64,000 nt of DNA from Mycobacterium sp. ACS4054 (GCF_001667275.1 NZ_LZHV01000048.1:1-64000); one strand, 5' to 3'. Shown: positions 9,578 to 22,488, numbered from the stretch's first letter. The notes: generated from the sequence alone by a model not told the origin. Numbers and translations: made by a program.

Positions 9578-11161
9578 ATGCCCAATTCCTTTGAGCTGGA
9601 CGGACGCGGCCCGTCTGACCGCCAGCTGTTCGCCATCGGCATTGCGGTCGTCGTTGCCAGCGCCCTGCTCACCACCGGCATGTTGGTGAAATCCACTGGA
9701 AAATTTGATGATTACGTGCGAGTGGTCGCCGATCTGGTCAACGTGGGCGACGGCCTTCCGCAAAAGTCCGACGTCAAGTACCACGGCGTGTTGGTCGGCT
9801 CGGTCAACGGCGTCGTGCCCGCAGCGCATGGCAAGCCCAACTATGTCCACATCGACCTCAAAGAGGAATTCGCCAAGTCGATTCCGGCCACCGTGACCGC
9901 AAGGGTGGTGCCCAGCAATGTCTTCGCCGTGTCGTCGGTTCAGTTGGTGGGCTCCCCCAACCAGGGGGGCTCCGGCGAGAAAATCCGTGGCGGCGCCCAT
10001 ATTCCGGAGGACAAGCGGCTTCCGACCGTCCTGTTTCAGACGACAGTGAGCAAGTTACGCGATGTGCTTGCCGCGGCGGGGCGTGGCCGCGACGACCGCT
10101 CCGTCGGGATTCTGGCCGCGCTGGGCGCCGCCACCGACCACCGCCGCGTCACCCTGTTGGACGCCGGCGCCCAATTGAATCGCCTTCTCGATCAACTCAA
10201 TTCGATCGTGAGCACTGACACCGGCCCGTCGACGGTATCCGCACTGCTGGATGCGACAACCGGGCTTGCCCAGACGGCCCCCGACCTACTCGACGCCCTG
10301 CACCAGGCCGTCGAGCCGATGCGGACCTTCGCCGAGACGCGGGGGCAGCTGGCCACCCTGCTTTCGGGCGCCGAGTACACGGTCGGCACAACGCGCCAGT
10401 CGTTCGGCAACCACATCGACCAACTCATCCAGATCACCACCGATTTCACCCCCGTGCTCGGGGTGCTGGCGCAAAAGTCGAACAACTTCGTGCCCGCGGT
10501 GGTCAAGCTGGACAACCTGGCGACCCAGTTCATGGAGCAGGTGTGGAACCCACGGACGAACCTTGGCAACATGCGCGCGATGCTGACGTTCACGCCCAGC
10601 TCCACCTACACGCGTGCTGACTGTCCGCATTATGGCGAGCTGAAGGGACCGAGCTGTTTTACCGCACCGCTGGTCCCCGTACGCCCTGATCTGCCCGAAG
10701 TGCTGCTGCCGCAGAACTATCAGCCGCCCAAGGATCTGGCGCCGCCCCCCGGCACGGTCATCGGTCCCGACGGCAACCTCGTCGCCGTGGGCCCACCGCT
10801 GATCAACCCGAATCCCAACCTGTCCGATCCCAACCCTCCCCTGCCCGCCGGGGTTACGCCGTCGCCGCCCGTGCCCGGGAGTGCGAACCCCGATAACCCC
10901 TCGCCCGGGGCGCCCGCGACGCCGCAACCGCACGAACCGTGGGTCGCGCCGGTGGCACCCAAGGCGCCCTGGATTCCCCAGGCGTCGTTCGGCGTCCCCC
11001 ATTTCGGCGGGAATGTGGGACCCGTTGGGAGCCAGTACGAACGCACCATGTTGGGGGTGATCACCGGCGGTCCTCCGAGTGAAGCCACCGAGCTGCTGCT
11101 GGGTCCCCTCGCCCGGGGAACCACGGTGTCGCTCGCGCATCCGGCCGGGGAGGCCAAATGA
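9578..11161 (+). CDS. mceA: Mce family protein MceA
   Basis: This 527-residue protein has an N-terminal membrane anchor (about 16-38) and one MCE/MlaD domain starting with the YVRVVADLVNVGDGLPQKSDVKYHGV region. A helical Mce-C domain follows, then a proline-rich tail of about 150 residues (about 365-480). Mce proteins assemble as hexamers or heterohexamers that make a lipid-conducting tube across the periplasm. The long Pro-rich C-terminus is larger than in the canonical M. tuberculosis MceA proteins. The stop overlaps the mceB start by 4 nt (ATGA). Which numbered mce locus this corresponds to is not decided here. Confidence 0.92.
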   Translation: MPNSFELDGRGPSDRQLFAIGIAVVVASALLTTGMLVKSTGKFDDYVRVVADLVNVGDGLPQKSDVKYHGVLVGSVNGVVPAAHGKPNYVHIDLKEEFAKSIPATVTARVVPSNVFAVSSVQLVGSPNQGGSGEKIRGGAHIPEDKRLPTVLFQTTVSKLRDVLAAAGRGRDDRSVGILAALGAATDHRRVTLLDAGAQLNRLLDQLNSIVSTDTGPSTVSALLDATTGLAQTAPDLLDALHQAVEPMRTFAETRGQLATLLSGAEYTVGTTRQSFGNHIDQLIQITTDFTPVLGVLAQKSNNFVPAVVKLDNLATQFMEQVWNPRTNLGNMRAMLTFTPSSTYTRADCPHYGELKGPSCFTAPLVPVRPDLPEVLLPQNYQPPKDLAPPPGTVIGPDGNLVAVGPPLINPNPNLSDPNPPLPAGVTPSPPVPGSANPDNPSPGAPATPQPHEPWVAPVAPKAPWIPQASFGVPHFGGNVGPVGSQYERTMLGVITGGPPSEATELLLGPLARGTTVSLAHPAGEAK

Positions 11162-12213
11162 AGTTTCGCGGCCCACTCATCGCCCTGACCCTGTTCATGG
11201 TCGTCTCGGTGACGCTCACGTGGCTGGTGTACGTGAGCCTGCGGCGCGACGTGGCCGGCAATACCGCCAAGTATTCGGCGGTGTTCAGCGACGTGTACGG
11301 GCTTCGCGAAGGCGACGACGTCCGCATGGCCGGAGTCCGCGTCGGTCGGGTGGAAAAGATCGAGTTGGACGGGAAACTGGCGAAGGTCTGGTTCGTGGTG
11401 CAGCAGGACCAGCGGCTGTTCGGCAACACCCTCGCGTCGGTGACATACCAGAACATCGTCGGCCAGCGCTACCTCGGACTGTCACTGGGCACCGACGGCA
11501 GCCCGGAACTGCTGCCACCGGGCAGCACCATCCCGCTGGACCGCACCGAACCATCTTTCGACGTCACCACGCTGCTCAACGGTTACGAACCGTTGTTCAG
11601 CCTGCTGAACCCCCACGACGCCGACAACCTCACCAAGGGCATCATTGCGTCCCTGCAGGGCGACACGTCTTCGCTGGCCACGCTGGTCGGCCAAACCTCC
11701 ACTCTCACAGAGACATTCGCGGGCCGAGATCAGGCGCTCGGCGGCGTGATCACCAGCCTCGACAAGGTTATGGGCAACCTCGCCCGGCAAAACGACGACC
11801 TCGACGGCGTGATCACCGAGACCCGCAGCATCGTCGGCGAGCTCGACGTGCGCCGGCCGGAACTGGTTGCCTCGGTGGGTTCCCTGGCTCGGGTGACCGG
11901 GCGGCTGTCGACGTCCGCGGCGGACGTGTACCCGGCGCTGCGCGAGTTCATCGACCGCCAGCCCGGTGTCACCAAACACCTCATGGACGTCGAACCGCAG
12001 GTCGCGTTCTTCGGCGACAACATACCGCTGCTGCTCAAGGGACTCACCCGGGTTGGCAATCAGGGCGCCTACGGCAACGCCTACGTCTGCGACGTGAACT
12101 TCATGGGGTTCTTCCCCGGCCTCAACGATGTCGTGCCGATCATCGTCAACGCCGCCACGCCGGGTAACAAGGCGTGGCACAGCCCGAGATGCAGGAGCAC
12201 GGCCGATGGCTGA
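11158..12213 (+). CDS. mceB: Mce family protein MceB
   Basis: This 351-residue protein has a single N-terminal transmembrane segment (about 7-28), an MCE domain (KYSAVFSDVYGLREGDDVRMAGVRVGRV) and a helical C-terminal Mce-C region. It is a subunit of the lipid-transport shaft. Its start overlaps mceA by 4 nt, and its last 8 nt overlap the start of mceC, so translation of the whole operon is coupled. Confidence 0.92.
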   Translation: MKFRGPLIALTLFMVVSVTLTWLVYVSLRRDVAGNTAKYSAVFSDVYGLREGDDVRMAGVRVGRVEKIELDGKLAKVWFVVQQDQRLFGNTLASVTYQNIVGQRYLGLSLGTDGSPELLPPGSTIPLDRTEPSFDVTTLLNGYEPLFSLLNPHDADNLTKGIIASLQGDTSSLATLVGQTSTLTETFAGRDQALGGVITSLDKVMGNLARQNDDLDGVITETRSIVGELDVRRPELVASVGSLARVTGRLSTSAADVYPALREFIDRQPGVTKHLMDVEPQVAFFGDNIPLLLKGLTRVGNQGAYGNAYVCDVNFMGFFPGLNDVVPIIVNAATPGNKAWHSPRCRSTADG

Positions 12214-13252
12214 CGCGTCCGTGTGGGAGCGGATGAGGAAGCGTCCGCTGGAAAGCTACAACAAGACGTGGCTCGGGTTCATCGCCGTCGCCGTGGTTGC
12301 GGTGGTCATCGGGGTCATGCTGCTCGTGCACGCCCTCGGCGCCGGCTACCGGCACTACACCGCGGAGTTCCTGCAGGCCGCCTCGCTCCGGCCCGGCAAC
12401 CCCATCGTGGTCGCGGGCATTCCGGTGGGCAACATCACGAGCATGAAACTCGTTGGCGACCATGTCGAGGCGGGGCTCAAGGTCCGGGACAACATCGCCC
12501 TGGGCAAGGACTCCAGGGCACAGATCAAGGTGACCACCATCCTGGGCTCGCGCTACCTGGCATTGGAACCCAACGGCCCGGGCCGCCTGCCCGACAACAC
12601 CTTCGACCTGGCGCACACGGAAGTCCCCTACGACCTGCAGGCCGCATTGCAGGACGCCAGCACAACATTCGAGCAGGTCGACTCCGACAGGTTCGCGCAA
12701 TCGCTGGCGGTACTCGGCAAGCAGCTGGAGGGCCTACCCTCCGTTGTGCCGCAGGCGGTCTCAAACATCCACACCCTGTCCTCGATCATCGCGGTCCGAC
12801 GGGACCAACTGGGACAGCTGTTGCGCAGCACCGAGCAGGTGACCAACACGCTGCGGCGCCAGCAGGCCGGCATCGGCAATCTGGTCGATCAGGGTCAAGA
12901 CCTGCTCGGCCAATTCGTCGCGCGGCGAGCGGTTTTCCACGCGATGATGCGATCCCTGTCCAGCCTTGTCGACACCATGAGTCAGGTCGTGGTCAACGAT
13001 CGCTCGGGCCTGGAATCGCTGCTCAAGGACATGCGGGACTTCACCAACTTGATGTCCCAACACGACGACCTGTTGCACAGCATGCTGCAGACCAGCCCGA
13101 TCTTCTTCCGCGAGGCGGCCAACCTCACCGGTGACGGCAACGCGATCAACTTCAACGCCCCCAACGTTCCGTTGATCGACTCGTGGATGTGCGCAATCAG
13201 CGGCCGCGCCAAGCAGTTCGGCATGATCCAGTACTTCAAGGACTGCCAGTGA
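12206..13252 (+). CDS. mceC: Mce family protein MceC
   Basis: The 348-residue product starts at MADASVWERMRKRPLE (ATG 12206). Upstream in-frame codons exist but lie within mceB. A transmembrane helix at about 23-45 is followed by the MCE domain (YTAEFLQAASLRPGNPIVVAGIPVG) and a helical C-terminal part. It is a shaft subunit of the Mce transporter. It overlaps mceB by 8 nt and mceD by 4 nt. Confidence 0.9.
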   Translation: MADASVWERMRKRPLESYNKTWLGFIAVAVVAVVIGVMLLVHALGAGYRHYTAEFLQAASLRPGNPIVVAGIPVGNITSMKLVGDHVEAGLKVRDNIALGKDSRAQIKVTTILGSRYLALEPNGPGRLPDNTFDLAHTEVPYDLQAALQDASTTFEQVDSDRFAQSLAVLGKQLEGLPSVVPQAVSNIHTLSSIIAVRRDQLGQLLRSTEQVTNTLRRQQAGIGNLVDQGQDLLGQFVARRAVFHAMMRSLSSLVDTMSQVVVNDRSGLESLLKDMRDFTNLMSQHDDLLHSMLQTSPIFFREAANLTGDGNAINFNAPNVPLIDSWMCAISGRAKQFGMIQYFKDCQ

Positions 13253-14388
13253 GGCGCCGGGCGAACAGGTACGCGGACGTGCTCAGCACCAAGGTACTTG
13301 CCGTCGCCGTCGCCGTCGCGGTGATCGCCGGAGCGATCGGCGCCGGTTGGTGGTACCTGGGGTCCGACGAGGACAGCATTACCCTGACCGCCCAATTCGA
13401 CAGCGCCTCAGGCCTATACGAAGGCAATGCGGTGGCGGTCCTGGGCATGCCCGTCGGCAAGATCACCAAGATCACCGCCAAGGGCGGCTACGTCGAAGTC
13501 GAATTCACCGTCGACCGCCACGTCAAGGTTCCCGCCACCGCGCAAGCGGTCACCGTGTCGACCTCCATCCTCACCGACCGTCAGATCGAACTCACACCGC
13601 CGTATCGCGGCGGACCGGCCCTTCAGAACCACGACACCATCGGATTGCCCCGGACCAAGACGCCCGTCGAATTCAGCAGCGTTCTCAATGTTCTGGACAA
13701 GGTGACCAAGTCACTCGAGGGCGACGGCCACGGCGGCGGTCCGATCGCCGACGTGCTGGGCGGCGGCACCGAAGTGGTGAAAGGCAACGGCGAGAAGATC
13801 AAAGCGGCGCTCGGTGAACTGTCCACGGCGCTGCGCTTGTCCAGTGACCGCGGTGCGACAACTCGCGAGCAGATCACCACGATCGTCAAGAACATCAGCA
13901 CGCTGTTCGACGCCGTGAGCGCCAATGACACGAAGTTGCGCGAATTCGCCTCTACCATCCACCAAGTCAGCCAGATCATGGCCGACGAGGACATCGGCAC
14001 CGGAAGCACCGGCCGCAGGCTCAACGAACTGATCCAGCGCGCCGGTGACCTGCTCGACGCCAACCGCGACAACATCAAGCAGTCCGCGCTCAACGGCAAC
14101 GCGACGCTGCAGATGGTGACCGACCAGCGGCGCGACCTGGCCGAGCTTCTGGATCTGGCCCCGCTGGTGGCTGACAACGCCTACAACATGGTGGATCGTG
14201 CGAACGGCAGCGTGCGTGCTCGATTCCTCACCGATCGGCTGCTTTTCGACAGTCAGTACACCAAAGAGATCTGCAACCTCATGGGCCTTCGGCAACTCGG
14301 CTGCAGCACCGGGACCATCCAGGATTTCGGTCCCGACTTCGGGTTGACCTATGTGCTGGACGGTATGGCCGCCATGGGGCAGAAATGA
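13249..14388 (+). CDS. mceD: Mce family protein MceD
   Basis: The 379-residue product starts at a GTG in the GTGA overlap with the mceC stop. It has a short basic N-terminus and a transmembrane helix (about 12-33). The MCE domain (LTAQFDSASGLYEGNAVAVLGMPVGKI) is followed by a long helical region. It is a subunit of the Mce lipid importer. It overlaps mceE by 4 nt (ATGA). Confidence 0.9.
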   Translation: MRRRANRYADVLSTKVLAVAVAVAVIAGAIGAGWWYLGSDEDSITLTAQFDSASGLYEGNAVAVLGMPVGKITKITAKGGYVEVEFTVDRHVKVPATAQAVTVSTSILTDRQIELTPPYRGGPALQNHDTIGLPRTKTPVEFSSVLNVLDKVTKSLEGDGHGGGPIADVLGGGTEVVKGNGEKIKAALGELSTALRLSSDRGATTREQITTIVKNISTLFDAVSANDTKLREFASTIHQVSQIMADEDIGTGSTGRRLNELIQRAGDLLDANRDNIKQSALNGNATLQMVTDQRRDLAELLDLAPLVADNAYNMVDRANGSVRARFLTDRLLFDSQYTKEICNLMGLRQLGCSTGTIQDFGPDFGLTYVLDGMAAMGQK

Positions 14389-15584
14389 TGGCAGCGGGTA
14401 TGCGGGGAACGCTGGCGGCGGCGGCCGCGGCCATGGTTACCGCGGGATGCGCCACGAACGGCCTTGCCAGCCTGCCTCTTCCGGCCCCGGGGCTGGGGTC
14501 CGGAGGCTATTCGCTCAACGCCGTCTTCTCCAATGCGCTCAACCTGCCGATGAACGCCAAGGTGAAGCTCGCCGGCGCCGACATCGGGCAGCTCGAATCG
14601 ATGGTGGCTCGCAATTACACCGCGGTAACGCGACTGCGCATCCGCGACGGCGTGCAACTGCCCCGCGGCAGCACCGCCGAATTGCGCACCGCGACACCGT
14701 TGGGCGACGTGTTCGTCGCGCTGAAGCCGCCGGCCGCGGGCGATCCGGACGGGCCGCCGTTGAAGGACGGGGACACCATCGGCCTGGATTCGACCGCGGC
14801 GGCGGCGACCGTCGAGTCCGTGCTGAGCTCGGCGGCGATTCTGGTGAACGGCGGGGCAGTTCGCAATTTCACCAACATCATCAACGGCTTCGGCAAGGCA
14901 ACCGGTGACCAGGGCCAGGCGTTCGGCGACATGATCCGCAAGTCCAACGAGCTGCTCGGGCGGTTGGATTCCCGGTCGGATCAGATCACCACCGCATTGA
15001 CCCAATTGTCGCGCCTGGCCGACGAACTCGACGCCAAGAACCAAACCATCAGCGACCTGGTCGGCGCCGCCAGTCCCGCCACTTCGGCCCTGGCCGGCAA
15101 CACCACCCAGCTGGCCGACCTGGCTGTGCAGGTGGGTGACACGTCCCGGTTGCTGGCCAGGTTTCCTTCGATCGGCGGGACGGACACCAGCGGCCGTAGC
15201 CTGATCCGCGACCTGAACACCGTCGCCGCGGCCGCCAACGACGTTGCGGTGAGCCCGGACACCAGCTGGCTCGCGCTGAACCGGCTGATACCCGCGTTGG
15301 TCAAATCCACGGCGGGCAATTCGATTTCGGTGAACGTCGGCGTCGACAAGATCATGCTCGGGTCGATCCCCGATATCGGTTTCCCCGGTGACATCGGGCT
15401 GCACGGACCACACCACTACAACGTGAACCTGCTCGTCGGCACGCTCAAATACACGCTGTGGCGTCTGCAGGAGCGGGTGGTCGGCCGCGGCCCGAACTCA
15501 CCGCAGGTTCCGGTCATTCCGGACCCGAACATCCCGGGTCAAATCGACGTCGCCCCCGGGCCCCCGCCAGGACCGAACCCATGA
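14385..15584 (+). CDS. mceE: Mce family lipoprotein MceE (LprN-like)
   Basis: This 399-residue protein has a lipoprotein signal peptide with lipobox VTAGC, predicted lipidated cysteine C22. An MCE domain (SLNAVFSNALNLPMNAKVKLAGADIGQ) and a helical Mce-C part follow, and the tail is proline-rich. E-position Mce proteins are typically lipoproteins (Lpr series), which agrees with its place in the operon. It would anchor the shaft in the plasma membrane by its lipid. It overlaps mceF by 4 nt. Confidence 0.92.
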   Translation: MMAAGMRGTLAAAAAAMVTAGCATNGLASLPLPAPGLGSGGYSLNAVFSNALNLPMNAKVKLAGADIGQLESMVARNYTAVTRLRIRDGVQLPRGSTAELRTATPLGDVFVALKPPAAGDPDGPPLKDGDTIGLDSTAAAATVESVLSSAAILVNGGAVRNFTNIINGFGKATGDQGQAFGDMIRKSNELLGRLDSRSDQITTALTQLSRLADELDAKNQTISDLVGAASPATSALAGNTTQLADLAVQVGDTSRLLARFPSIGGTDTSGRSLIRDLNTVAAAANDVAVSPDTSWLALNRLIPALVKSTAGNSISVNVGVDKIMLGSIPDIGFPGDIGLHGPHHYNVNLLVGTLKYTLWRLQERVVGRGPNSPQVPVIPDPNIPGQIDVAPGPPPGPNP

Positions 15585-16840
15585 CCCGCGCCATCGACGA
15601 CTTCGCCAACCTCATCGTCCGGGCGGTACGCACCGGTCATCGGCAACAGGTTTGGCTATCGGTGGCCGGTTTAGTGCTCATCCTGGTCGTTGCGACCGCC
15701 TACCTGCTCATCGGCGCGCTGCGGGTGAAGCCGTTCGCCTCGTCCTACCGCGTCACCGTGCAGTTGCCGGACTCGGGCGGCCTGCTCCCCAATCAAGACG
15801 TCGCGCTGCGCGGAGTGCGCGTTGGTCGTGTCGAGTCGTTGCAGATCACCGACAACGGTGTGAACGCAGTGGCCAGCATCGCGTCGACGGTGCGGATCCC
15901 GGCGAACAGCGTCGTCCACGTGTCCGCGCTCTCGCCGGCCGGCGAGCAGTACATCAACTTCGAAGCCGCCTCGGATGCCGGGCCGTATCTGCGCGACGGC
16001 AGCCTCGTCGCCTTGGACCACACCACCGTCCCGATCAGCTTGGCGCAGTTGCTCGGTGACGCCGACGGACTGTTGGCCCAAGTCGACCCCCACAAGATCG
16101 AGTTGATCAAGAAGGAATTGAGCTTGAGCAAGGAAGGCCCGGCGAAGCTGACCGCCATTGTCGACGGCGGCACGTTCCTGCTTTCGACGCTCGATTCGGT
16201 GCTGCCCCAGACCACCAGCATCATCAAGACCAGCCGGGTCGTTCTCACCCTGGCAAACGACAAGAACGCCGGCTTGGGCGCTGCCGCAAGGGAACTCAAC
16301 CAGACGCTCACCGGCGTGGCCCGGATGCAGGCCGGGTATCGGCGGTTGACCGAGCAGACGCCGCGCACCCTGTCCGCCGTCGACAATCTCTTCACCGACA
16401 ATTCCGACACCATGGTGCAGCTGCTGGGCAGCATGGCCACCATGTCGCAGCTGCTCTATGTGCGGGTGCCCGCACTCAACGCGCTGTTCCCCGACTACCG
16501 CGGATCGGTATTGGACGCCGTCGCAAGCACTTTCCACGATCACGGCGTGTGGGCGACGGCCGACCTCTACCCCCGCTATGTGTGCGACTACGGGACACCG
16601 TCGCACCCCTCCTCGGCCGCCGACTACTACGAACCGTTCATGTACACCTACTGCCGGGACGACGACCCCGCCGTCTCCATCCGCGGCGCCAAGAACGCGC
16701 CCCGGCCCGGGGGCGACGACACCGCCGGGCCGCCGCCGGGCGCGGACCTGGGCGCGCGCACAGATCCGACCCCGAGGGGCCGCTACACCATTCCCACCCC
16801 CTACGGTGGCCCGCCTCTGCCGATCGAACCACCCCACTGA
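15581..16840 (+). CDS. mceF: Mce family protein MceF
   Basis: The 419-residue product starts at MTRAIDDFANLIVRA (ATG 15581, overlapping the mceE stop). A transmembrane helix (about 24-47) precedes the MCE domain (SYRVTVQLPDSGGLLPNQDVALRGVRVGRV) and a helical region. The C-terminus contains a cysteine pair and a Pro/Gly-rich tail, as usual for F-position Mce proteins. It closes the six-gene mce set. The next gene begins 36 nt later with its own ribosome-binding site. Confidence 0.92.
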   Translation: MTRAIDDFANLIVRAVRTGHRQQVWLSVAGLVLILVVATAYLLIGALRVKPFASSYRVTVQLPDSGGLLPNQDVALRGVRVGRVESLQITDNGVNAVASIASTVRIPANSVVHVSALSPAGEQYINFEAASDAGPYLRDGSLVALDHTTVPISLAQLLGDADGLLAQVDPHKIELIKKELSLSKEGPAKLTAIVDGGTFLLSTLDSVLPQTTSIIKTSRVVLTLANDKNAGLGAAARELNQTLTGVARMQAGYRRLTEQTPRTLSAVDNLFTDNSDTMVQLLGSMATMSQLLYVRVPALNALFPDYRGSVLDAVASTFHDHGVWATADLYPRYVCDYGTPSHPSSAADYYEPFMYTYCRDDDPAVSIRGAKNAPRPGGDDTAGPPPGADLGARTDPTPRGRYTIPTPYGGPPLPIEPPH

Positions 16841-16876
16841 ACCCCGACCATTCGAGCCGATCCCTAGGAGATTATC

Positions 16877-17542
16877 GTGGCCGTGACCACCAAGAAGAAC
16901 CCAAAGGCCGACCCGCAAGCCGAAGCGGACTCGGGCGCCGCAACATCGGACGTCACCGACGAGGTGCGCGCTGACGATCTCGACGACACGACCACGGGCG
17001 AGGGCGAGGACGAGGGCGCGTTGCTCAAGCGCAAGCGCCCCGATACCGAGCGCCGCAAGCGCCCCTGGAAGCAATACCTGCGCCGCGGTGCCCTGCCGAT
17101 GCTGCTCATTGCCTCGCTTGCCCTTTCGGGGTTCCTCGGCTGGCGGCAGTGGCAAGAGCATCAAGTCAGGCTGGCGGGCGAGCAGGCCCAACAGGCGGCC
17201 ATCGCCTACGCGCAGGTGCTGACGAGCATCGATTCGAACAAGGTCGATGACAACTTTCGGCAGGTTCTCGACGGCGCGACCGGCGAGTTCAAGGACATGT
17301 ACACCCAGTCCAGCGTCAAACTTCGCCAGCTGCTGATCGATAACAAGGCGACCGCGCACGGCGTCGTGGTGGACTCGGCGGTTCAGTCGGCATCCACCAA
17401 TAGGGTTGTCGTGCTGGTCTTTATCGACCAGACCGTCACCAATACCGCCGCTCCCGACCCGCGCATCGACCGCAGCAGGATCAAGATGACCATGGAGAAG
17501 GTCGACGGTCGCTGGCGGGCAAGTAAAGTCCAGCTCCTCTGA
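16877..17542 (+). CDS. Mce-associated membrane protein
   Basis: This 221-residue protein has a charged, acidic then basic N-terminus (about 1-70), one transmembrane helix (about 74-93) and a C-terminal domain of the NTF2-like Mce-associated (Mam) type. Mam proteins follow mce operons and stabilise the transporter or act as accessory factors, as shown for Mam1/OrfX-type proteins. It starts at a GTG preceded by TAGGAGAT at a good distance (about 16865-16872). Confidence 0.85.
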   Translation: MAVTTKKNPKADPQAEADSGAATSDVTDEVRADDLDDTTTGEGEDEGALLKRKRPDTERRKRPWKQYLRRGALPMLLIASLALSGFLGWRQWQEHQVRLAGEQAQQAAIAYAQVLTSIDSNKVDDNFRQVLDGATGEFKDMYTQSSVKLRQLLIDNKATAHGVVVDSAVQSASTNRVVVLVFIDQTVTNTAAPDPRIDRSRIKMTMEKVDGRWRASKVQLL

Positions 17543-17556
17543 GCCGACGGGGTGAT

Positions 17557-18324
17557 GTGATGCTCAAGGAATTGTCGATCGCAGCCGTATTGGTCGTTGC
17601 CACAACGATTCCCACCGCCGTCCCGGCAAGCGCCTCCGCTCCCTCATTCTGCGGGGAGCTGGGCGGTGACTGGGACGGCCAGTACTGCCACACCTCGGTC
17701 ACATCGGAACGCAAAGCCGTGCGGGACATCAAGGTCGCGGTGCCAGACCTGGTCGACAACCCGACTACCGGCCCGGTGGTGCGCGATTACCTGAAAACCC
17801 TGGTCACAAACTGGAAGACGGCGAACGCGAGCATGGCCGCCGACAGCTACGGCGAGGAGAACTTCGAAGTGTTCCGGCACGGCAACCTGCTCAGCGCGGT
17901 GTTCCACGAGGATTACCACGCCGACGGGCCAAAGCCGAACAACGCCTACCGGACCTTCACATTCGACATGGCAAGCGGCCGTCGGGTGCAGCTGGCCGAC
18001 CTGACAACGTCAAACCCGCTGACCGCCATCCCGCCGGTGGCCGCGCCGTTCGTTGAGACGGCGCTCAATCAGGCGCCCCCACCGCATGATCCGGGCACCT
18101 ACCCGTTCGTCCTCGACCGTTGGACTCCCGACAAGGTCTACTCCGGGGCTTACAAGGCCTGGGCGTTGACGCCGGACGAATTGATCCTGTACATGCCAGA
18201 CTACCCCGTGGCTCACGACGAGCCGCTCAACTTCACGCCAGGCGCCATGCAGTGGTTCATGGACGGGGGCACGGTGCAAGCACATATCCTGCTGTCCGCC
18301 TTGGGTTCCGTGCTGCGCGTCTAG
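17557..18324 (+). CDS. Secreted protein with DUF3298/RsiV-type domain, MPT64-like
   Basis: This 255-residue protein carries a Sec signal peptide (about 1-28, cleavage near ASA). Two nearby cysteines follow (C32 and C44), likely a disulfide, and then a domain in which the pattern FTFDMASGRRVQLADL indicates the DUF3298/RsiV fold found in the secreted antigen MPT64. The start is either GTG 17557 or ATG 17560. It lies 14 nt after the Mce-associated gene and is therefore likely part of the mce transcript. The function is unknown; a role linked to the exported Mce complex is inference. Confidence 0.75.
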   Translation: MMLKELSIAAVLVVATTIPTAVPASASAPSFCGELGGDWDGQYCHTSVTSERKAVRDIKVAVPDLVDNPTTGPVVRDYLKTLVTNWKTANASMAADSYGEENFEVFRHGNLLSAVFHEDYHADGPKPNNAYRTFTFDMASGRRVQLADLTTSNPLTAIPPVAAPFVETALNQAPPPHDPGTYPFVLDRWTPDKVYSGAYKAWALTPDELILYMPDYPVAHDEPLNFTPGAMQWFMDGGTVQAHILLSALGSVLRV

Positions 18325-18347
18325 GGCCTGCACCTATGGGCGTTGTC

Positions 18348-18626
18348 TCAGTTGGCCTTTCGACGACGCCGATCGATCGATATCACGTCGGCGCCGCACT
18401 CGCCGTGCGTCACCTGGCCGTCGTCCCTGGCGGACGCGCGGCTGCGGCGGGCCGAGGAACGGACGCTGGCCGCCAAATCGCCGTAGTCCCAGGCTAAATC
18501 GCCGACCTCGCGCTTCGTGCGGTCGACCGCGGTACCCAGCGCCCCGACGATGCGCCGGACGTGCAGGACCGTGACATTGACGGCTTCGGCGACAATGTCG
18601 GTGGCGATATCGGCGATGCGGTTCAA
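18348..18626 (-). CDS. Small hypothetical protein downstream of metH
   Basis: I do not recognise this 92-residue protein. It is amphipathic and helical over most of its length, with a basic C-terminus ending RRRRKAN and two cysteines? only one (CGAD) is seen. There is no transmembrane segment or signal peptide. It starts 7 nt after the metH stop, so it would be co-transcribed with metH under the SAH riboswitch. It is convergent with the mce-operon tail gene, 23 nt away. The reading frame is longer than chance neighbours, but coding status is not certain. Confidence 0.5.
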   Translation of the reverse strand: MNRIADIATDIVAEAVNVTVLHVRRIVGALGTAVDRTKREVGDLAWDYGDLAASVRSSARRSRASARDDGQVTHGECGADVISIDRRRRKAN

Positions 18627-18633
18627 CTCTGGA

Positions 18634-22401
<3,768 letters not shown>

Positions 22402-22402
22402 T

Positions 22403-22419
22403 CCTTCCGTTACGGAAGG
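22403..22419 (-). promoter_or_regulatory. Shine-Dalgarno-sequestering hairpin of metH
   Basis: CCTTCCG (22419-22413) and CGGAAGG (22409-22403) form a perfect 7-bp stem with loop TAA. The 3' arm is the metH Shine-Dalgarno, directly before the start codon. The first three bases of the 5' arm (22419-22417) are also the last three bases of the riboswitch pseudoknot strand. Pseudoknot formation on ligand binding would therefore weaken this stem and free the ribosome-binding site. Confidence 0.75.
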
Positions 22420-22488
22420 CGTCCTTGACTCTGCCGAGCGTGGCGGATACCGGCAAGGACCCGGATCCGTTGCAACGCCTCTCGACGG
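22417..22488 (-). promoter_or_regulatory. S-adenosylhomocysteine (SAH) riboswitch
   Basis: The metH leader fits the SAH riboswitch. P1 is formed by CCGTCGAG (22488-22481) with CTCGGCAG (22438-22431, one mismatch). The conserved TGCAA core lies at 22474-22470. P2 pairs CGGAT (22469-22465) with ATCCG (22448-22444) and has an inner CCGG/CCGG stem. CCA then precedes the 3' P1 strand. The H-type pseudoknot is perfect: AGGCGT (22480-22475) with ACGCCT (22422-22417). The order and core match the known bacterial aptamer; the small optional P4 hairpin is poorly formed. SAH riboswitches turn genes on when SAH accumulates and typically precede ahcY or metH. Confidence 0.85.
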
